A stretch of 64,000 nucleotides of DNA, from the NCBI RefSeq assembly GCF_037975245.1, contig NC_092580.1:3820501-3884500 (forward strand), in the 5' to 3' direction. Position 1 is the stretch's first letter. Each line of letters opens with the position of its first letter. Positions 12,901 through 21,900 of this stretch are shown in pieces. The translations under genes were made by a program, and so were the position numbers. The notes under the pieces are model-generated. The model did no database searches. It saw only the letters and a program-made list of their open reading frames with translations, and was not told the DNA's origin. The DNA is from Apostichopus japonicus. Its lineage: Eukaryota; Echinodermata; Holothuroidea; Aspidochirotida; Stichopodidae.

Positions 12901-15900
12901 TCAGAACAAAGCAGTCTTGGTATCAAAGCGTAGCCCTCTGATTTGGGAAATTGATCATGGATTGCTTAAAGCCCTATCAGGGATAAAAATGTAAGGGAAA
13001 AGTTTTCTTATACCCCTGGCATCTTTGATGTAAACAATGCAGTTGTTTTTAAGATAATGGGAAATCCATATAGCGATCCTCAAGTAACTTTTGGTAACTG
13101 CTTTCATCCCAAATGATATATGCAAATTAGGCAGATCTGTTGTGAATGTGTTGTGAGTGTCGACATTTCTTCTTTGTAATAAGTTAAGCAGATATTGTTT
13201 CATGTGTAATATATATCGATATATATTATGTGACAATATTCCTACAAACTAAAGGTATGGTTTGTGCTCAAGATCAAGTCATTGGGATTCTGCATTGTGC
13301 TGCAAGCAGCAAGTTTCTGGGTAGCAATCGAACATCACCCATGTATCTTTGGTACCTGCTATTCCTCATAGGGCAATGGAGGGTCCTGTTAAAGGTACTT
13401 GGCTGTACACTCATGTATCTTCTATTCCTCATAGGGTAATGGAGGGTCCTGTAAAAGGTACTTGGTTGACCAGTGCATCAGTACTGAGCACCGCCTTAGA
13501 GTTGGCTCAAATCACAGCTAGTAAGGAGAACACCCTCATAGCCGAGATCCTGCTCCACCTGGGTAAAGTCCAGTGTCAAATCTATCGTCACCAGCTTGGC
13601 TATCCATGTAGGTCTGCTGTCAAGACCTTACTGGAAGCCATAGAAACCAGCTTGAAAGCAGATCAGGACTTGGGGTGAGTGTGCGGACAAATAACCATGT
13701 TGGGATCATTCTATGTTGTACACATACTATCTTCTTTTTTTTTTTATCTGTTTATTCTTCACTTAAGGGATCAACATATATTCCTGCCCCTCCTTTTTTC
13801 ATTGGTCTCGTATTTTACTTTTAAAAGACCAAGGTCATATGTACATCCTTGAAGTGAAGAGTATGTACTTTTATTCTGTTTAGTTTGAGCTATATATAAA
13901 AGTATTTAGAGGGCTGGACATTCCACTCCTAATGGATCTTCTTCAGAGGCTAACTGAAACAATTCCAGACTAAGGACACATTTAAAAGAGTCTACAGTTT
14001 GTTAACAGTTTCTTACTCACTTTGGTCTTCTTTTTTTTAGCTATACTAGGAAGGAAATTCTATTAGTCTTAAATTTAGATTACATATTTAGAAGTAGTAT
14101 CCTGTGCTATGAAAGATGCTAGTTGTACCAAGAAAAAGGGCAGTTATGTCAAACTTTTGCACCCCTTTACTGACTTCTATTACCACTGCCATGCAATTGT
14201 TTTGATTTTTAACTCTTCTTGATTCCTGCTAGTAAGTCACACAGCAAACATTTCCAGGATAGAAATCTTGTAAACTGTTTATCAGTTTTACACCATCGTG
14301 CTAAAATTTGGAAGTAGTAGTTAATGACCTGAAATACCACACTTCTTCCATTGCAGATTAATCAGACAGGCTTACACAGAGATAACTCTCACCTATCTGA
14401 CCAGCTCATCTGAGACTGAGGAGACCTCAGAGAAGAGAACCGAACCAAAGCAAGAAAAGAAACAGGTGAGGCTGAAATTACCTTAATGAGTAAAGAGAAA
14501 TGACATGAACAGACCAGAAGCCTGGTCTATAGAGAGTTATACAGTAGAGACCCTTCTGGCCAAAACAGAACCAGCAGCTACTACAAGCATCGCATTATTC
14601 ATTGCTTGTGTACCCAATTTTAACTGTCCATCTGTGCCTCTTTAAATGTGTACTTAGTCTAGTTTTTTATTTTATTAAGTTTCGGAAGACGATCTTGCTA
14701 GGATCAAAACATCAGGCCCCTCTAACTGTTACATATTTACCTACACAGGCTTTTGCAGTTGATAAGCAGTTTGCTTACATTTTTTTTCTCTCTCTCTCTC
14801 TTTAATTATGAGCATTACTGAACAAATAATCTAATTTAATAGATTTTATGTTCCAAATTGTCTCTTTGTGATCAAATTTAATTGTTCAAACATCTACAGC
14901 ATATGGTAAATGCCGACTTTGAAGTGACAGGGTACTTAATGTTTAACTCTTTCTCACAACTCTACACATCCTTGCTTCCTAATATCCATAGGAAATGCCC
15001 TTTGTTTTTGAAGGATCTATGCAAAGGAAATACATTCTTTTCATGCATTTTGCTTTGGATATACTTTTACATTTATGCCTTCCTGTGATAATTGTGATAA
15101 TTTTTTGTTCTCATGAATGTTTATTCTTATGTTAATTTATAACTAGAATATTCATGAGTGTTTGTTTGTGTTAAATTATGTCTTTTCATGAATGTTTATT
15201 CAAATGTTAATTTGGCACTAGAATATTCATTAGTACAGTAAATACTGCTCATAAATATTCATGAGTTTCTTGGGTGTGGTAACTTTCCACTTGCTGTACA
15301 CACTATACTAGCATGTGTTGCATTGCTACCCACTAACAGGACAACAACATGGTTTTTCTCACCATTTTACTGCCCTGGTACGAAATAAAGTAATTTCTTC
15401 TCATAATTATGAGCAATTCATGGTTGCCAATATATGTGGAGTGAAAGAAATTATATATGTGGTGTAAAACATTATGGGCCTATACCTACAGATAAGTTAG
15501 ATAGACTTAGGCCTAGGGCCTAGTGTTATTCCAAAACTTGCTATTTTACTGTGAGATTAGTTCATTAGGTAATTGTAACCCTAGGGTCCTTGTATTTCAT
15601 GATCAAATTTAATATTAAATTCTTAAGAATATGGCCTGCATTTAGTAGCCAGAGCAATCTCCTGCCTTGGGAGCTATGCCTTGATATAGTGTTTCTTTCA
15701 TATAGAGCTTAACCCGGGCCCCTAATGCAGTATAATGATTCACTAGATGTAGCATGCCCCATAATATTTCTATGTTTAGGTTGTTAGGTTTCCGCCATGC
15801 AACAAGATTGGTAGATGTGAGTTAGTCTGCACTGTTTGATTCACACTGTAATATTAAAGAAAATTCTGTCCAATATACATTTGTGTCCTTGCCTGAGGCA

Positions 15901-18900
15901 CTTGCTTCATTCCCCCTCACGGTAGTTCTCATCATCAATCTCCAACTGGAGTTTTGACATGACACTGCCTGAGTTATGAACCTCATAGTAAATGCTGTTA
16001 TGGTATGTTGGCCACAATGGTTTGAGAATTGAAGTTTACAACACACTTTGATCAATTTGCTGTTGATTTGGGAATATGACAATATAAGCTTTGCTTTGCC
16101 CTTTTGTTTCCAAACATTGACATAATGTGTGCTTTCAGTCTGAATTTCAGTACCATCTTCTGCTTTGCATTAGTTTCTTCAATGATAGTTCTTCTTATAA
16201 TCTTAACTTTTTGCCTGTTGCACTGCAAGCATTGGCTTTGTCGACTCTGCATGTTGTAGAATTTTTATAGTACTATCGTAAGTAAATCATTAAATTTGAC
16301 TGGAAAACTAAACAAATGTTGAAATTGAATTGGAAATAAAGAATGAAAAGTACCAGTCCTTTTAATATCTACAAAACAATTCAGACCTAATTTCTTTTGT
16401 TTATGCATCTTGTTTATTCAACTTTTAACAAAATTACATTGATGATCAATCAATGCATAAAAAACAAAATGAGGTAGGAACATTAATAACAGGCACAAGT
16501 AAAGGAAGCAATGTGAATTCAGCAACGAAAATCAATTATTAAGCTGGTAAAATCTCAAACAGGCAGCCAATAGATACCTTAGGCCATGTGTGAATTCATA
16601 TTTCAACCTTCAAAATGAACTTTTATAGTTTGTTCACAAAGAAATAACAATTATGTTGTGTGTTGTTGAGTTTACAAGAAAAGATATAATATTTGCAGTG
16701 CGTTATGCAAAAGTTAATGAATGTAACTAAAATCAAGTGTACCCAAACAAGAAGTCTTCCTTGGACATAGAAGAACTGTCTACCAATAATTAATAGCTGA
16801 GAATTAATAGTTGAGAAGAAAATTTGAGGTAACATGGCAGTTCCAGGATTGTGCTCATATTTGATATGACAAAAAGTAGGAAGGAGATAATCACTTTTGC
16901 CCATTAAGTGGAGCAGCCAGTTGGTGCTTAGGATACGGGGAGCTTCTACATGGATATGGGTTGGAAGTTTTATAATCGGTGTCACTGGTGCTGTTGGAGA
17001 AATGAAATCTATATTTAGGGGGCTTGCAAGTAACATTAGTGTATGAAGAAGTATGAAAAACCAAAAATTTGTGTAAGTACTTTGATAGCAGTGTAGACCT
17101 TGGTTAGCAGTTAATTGGAATATATATTACCAAGGTTTTTCATTCAACAGTTTTACATAAATCACAAAATATGTCATTACAGCACAGGAATAGGGTGACT
17201 TCATGTATAGCCTAAAGTTTTAGATTTTATATCCAAAACGCAATGCAGGGATGATAGTATACCACCACAGGCTGTTATACTGTCAACAGGTGTTTCAACA
17301 CTTTTCCAAGTTCTTACTATACAGTTATTGATATGAAATTTGGTTCCCCAACAGATCGGGTCACCCAAGAAAGCTTCCAAAGGCAAGACGCTGTCGGGCG
17401 ATGATGGGGAGAGTGAGTTTATGAGAGAGAGAAGAAGAGAGCAGTATGCTGCCTGGGTGGCTCTGAGAGCAGCGACGTGTGTAGCTGGAGCACAGCGGAA
17501 CGCAAGCCTCCTGATCGGAGATCCACAACTAACCTCTGCACCGATGAAGGAGAAAACCCTCAACAAACTCCCTGAGTTTGTTCAGCAAGATCTCCTGGGA
17601 AATAATCCAAGTATGTCCTCCATCACTGTAATGGTCATTGTATAAGCATATGAGCTCATATTTGTTGACGTAGAATTTCTGCAGGAAGGTAATTAGATGG
17701 TTGCTTTATACAAAGACTTGCTATTGATGTAATTGGCATATATTAAACATACATAATCGGGTGGAGAGGTGGATCCAATTGTTTGGTTTCTGTGACCAGG
17801 CTCTATCTTGGGTGACTTCCCTTAAACAGTGATGCTCCGTATATTTGTCTTGTACCACAGCACCACAGAACTATCTAAGAATGTTCTCTCTGGATTTTTT
17901 ATTTGGGGGGGGGGCCTGGATTTTTTTGTCACTAAATTTTCAAGAAAAGTCCTGAAAAAACATCATTTGTCTTTGTTTTTTTTTTCTTTTGACAGTTCCA
18001 AAGGCACCCCCTACCCCTCACCCCAGCCCAATCATGTCCCAGTTAGAGCCAGTGGATGAGTTAGTTGCCGACAATAGGAGTGAAGGGGCTGTGAGTGACA
18101 TAACACCCTCGTTCCTTGGACCTAACAGACCCTTATCGTTAACCTGGATCCATCTCGTTGGCTACACCTCCGTTCTTCAAAGAATCTGCAATCTGGGATC
18201 GATCGTTTTAGGAGACCAACAGGTATGTTGATTCCTTCTTTGTTTCTCTCCATTTCATTCTCGGCTTTGTCCTTGTAGGTTGTAGGCCTGAGTCGGGTAT
18301 CCAGGTACCCGACCGAACATTAGGGTACCCAAATCGAAAACGTACAAAATGGGTACTTTTTTATTGGGTGGGGGGGGGGATCGCTTTATTACTACGCTTG
18401 TGCATTCACGATTTCAATAATTCCGTAGATCTGCATGTTTTGATTAATCAAGACATGTGAATACGGAAGATTATTTTCATGAAATAACTTTCTTGTAGTG
18501 TAGATGGTTGTTTTAATTACTTACTATTTCAAGTTTTAGCCATTCTTCATGATTCTTTTTCATGTGTGGATAAAATCACTCACCACCATAAAAGAAAATA
18601 TTATACCAGTGAAAACTACTCAAAATTGAAACCTTCAATCCATCACAACAGCAACAGTGTACATAAAATACTACATTCCCTCTTCAAAACATAGCACATA
18701 CTCTTCAAACAATAGCCAATTTCCAGCTAATTGAAAGTTGAAAACAAGGCAATCCGATGGTAAGGCAAAATTTTCCCATTCACTTAGTGTGCTGATTGGC
18801 TACCATGTGGTCGAAGATAGAAGATAGAAGTTTTCGGTGATTATTTTTAGTGCCAGCTAACTGCGACACAATTTGAGCAAATAAGCAAATGGTTAGGCTA

Positions 18901-21900
18901 CATTTCCATGTTGACTCTTTGTGATTTTAGGCTACAATGTGGTCAGAGATTTGTGGGGATTTATGCAAACATAGTTTGTTGATTGCATGTGTCTTTGTTG
19001 TCATCAAGCAGATAGCTCTGGTAGTCCATAGCAAGTGCTTTCCTCTCACAGTTGTAGGTATTGTATACGATCGTGCAAACATAAATATATTCAAATTCTC
19101 AAAATTATTATTTTTCTTTCATTCATTTATTTCATGGAAGGAAAGACTAACAAGGAAAATTATGGGTTGTTAAGATGGAATATAGACAGGATAACAAAAC
19201 AAAAAATAATGGCAAGTGGCTTTTTACTAAATATTTATTCCAAATCCGATCGTTTAGTCATGAATCGCTACACGGTCACAGCCGTGATGTCTGTTTAATT
19301 CAAGTTGAGAGCTGAAATTTATTACGGGAAATTCCGTCTTGGCAACTTTTTACATGCAGGATTTTATATCAAATTGCTGGAATTGCTCAATTCCGCGGCT
19401 GGATCATAGTAAATGAAACAGTTGGTATATTTTGCAAGGTTTTACTTTATTTTTTATGTGCATTTGCATTACTATACATCAAAACATTCAGTTGTTCATA
19501 ACAATAGGAGTATTGCTTGAAAATGTATATTTCGGAGGTGTAATGTGAGGTGGCATAGTGATCTGCCATTATGTACATTGTGTTTGGCTAGTTCCCCTTT
19601 TTTTTTTCCGATATTCAGTCCGGAGTTGCGGGTACCTGTTCTCCGACCGGTTAATGATAACAGGTACCTGGTTCCCATTTTTTTGCTACCCGACTGAGGC
19701 CTAGTAGGTTGGTTGTTTCACTGTACCTAAACTTTCTGACAACATTGAATGTTCTAAGCCCAGGCAATGAAACTATTGCTAATATATACAGACTAATAAT
19801 GCTTATATATAGCCTAAAAGTTTGATTAGTCAATGGTAATGGGTGACCAGTCTTGGTTTCTCAAGCATATTTGTAGGAGTAGGTTGGGGGGGTGGGGTTT
19901 AGAACTGATGGCCTTTAATAATACTCTAGAAGTGAATAGTATCTGAAACTCCCACAAGACATTTTCAGGAAGGATTGAAACCTGAAGAATGTTGATTTAC
20001 TATAAAAAATGAATAATAAACTTTTAATATGGTCATCACATTAATGAAGTTAGAGAGCGCATCTTACATTGAATGCTTTCATTATTTATAGCTTCTAACA
20101 AGTGTTCAATGCAAAAATTTGAAAATTTGCTCACAAATTTGGTTGGATAGTCACTTCTATCAATATTGAGAATACGTGATAGGAATTGTTGGAAATTGGA
20201 CAGAATGATTAGGATTTGGTAATAGTAGTCCAGGGTAACAATTGTCTGAAGTTAAGAAATCCAATATTCAAGGTTGATAATCTTTGTATGGAATTGATAT
20301 TTGGCGGGAAGAGCTTAGACAATGTTTCTCTTGTTGAGAGTAAAGTACATGCTACATAAGTCCTTTAATGCACATTTCATGGAACATGACTCATAATTCT
20401 GTTAGGTTATATACTGGTATCTACCCGTATGTTTGATATAGTGGCCTGATGTCATCTACAGATGAGTGATAACAGGGCTGTCTAGACAACAACAACCAGT
20501 CTGCATTTTCATTACGTATGTTCTTCATGTAATATTCATGTCACAATGTAGGTTAAGTGTTTGACATGCATTACTATAAAGGCACCCTACAGTAGCTGTC
20601 TGGCTCTCAAGTAGTGTAAATTCTCCAATTTTCTTAGCCACTCATGAATTTGATCCATATAGTTACTCTATTTATTACGATGCCGTTGGTGATGTTAGTC
20701 AGTTGTATTACTCATTTTCTGAGTAGAATAGAATGATCACAGCAGAATGGGGCTCTCCTGCGTTTCTGCAGAGGGCGCTGTCATACCGGTCCTAATGTGC
20801 ATAATCCATACTGTTTACATATCTCTGAGTGGTCCTGTAATACTAATACAGTGATCTGTTAGAACTTGAGTATTTCGTCGTGGCTCAAACCCTTGAACTA
20901 GTAGTGGACCTTGATTATCCACATATGTTGATGACATTCATTGCCTCTGCCTCAATTCTGATATGGCCAAAGTATATGTACAATTGTTAAAGGCAACTGT
21001 GATAGCCTAGTCTAGGCTAAAGTGTACATGTTAGTTCCATAAAGCTTTCTTGAGAATTGAATCAGCTCTGTTCAAAATCTAAATGCAGAGAACAATGTAT
21101 GCTTTGCTAAAGAATATTTGAGGTGGTTAGTAATTCTTGTCATTGAAAATTCAACCAGCTTCTTTAAAAGGACATTCCCATAATGTGGCACTTATATGGA
21201 AAAGAAAACTATTCCACACTGTTAGTTGAAAACCCAGTCTCAATATCTTGTCCCTAACTTAAGATATGTTGTTTGAATGAACTGTATTTTGACAGACTAA
21301 AGCCTCAACTCTTCCCTAAAGTGGATCACAGTAGTTGGTATGTGATGTCATAACATTGGCAATTGTTTTTCAATTTAAGCTTTTCTTTGCTATTATAATT
21401 TTCTTTTTGATTTATCTTTGAAACCGGATAAGACTTGGAATATTTGCTTAATAGCTGCAAAGGAAATTTTTTGAGAAATATAATTGTCCTCTGTGAATAA
21501 GTGAGTTTTGAGTAAAAATAAAAAGTGTTTAGGTGAATTGCCTTGATGACATCATGCACTCTGCTGTTGCCAGATGTATTCACAAAATATCATTCATATC
21601 CTTTGCCATACGAAAATGCTATGAGAATGTGGTCTTGACCTAAAGATAGGAAAAGTTCAGACAAAAAATAAAACCCCTCTAATAAATTGTGATTCCTTCT
21701 ATTATTCACAGGAGTCAAGTAACCATGACAATAGTGATGAGGCAAACTCTGAGTGGGGTGGTTCAAGCCATGACATAGTCCGAGGTCCCCTCTTTAGCAG
21801 TGGCATGGCCTTACGTCTTCAGAGTATTAATCAGTACCTGATCACACACCTACCCTATTACCAGTCCTGTCTCCCAATGGCCCCACCAACCCTTCTCAAC

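Noticed and set aside
13905-14735. A DNA transposon with inverted ends enclosing exon 11
   Set aside because: The two inverted ends both match the Penelope-like 3' end with its hammerhead motif, so two separate opposed fragments explain them better. No target duplication was found.
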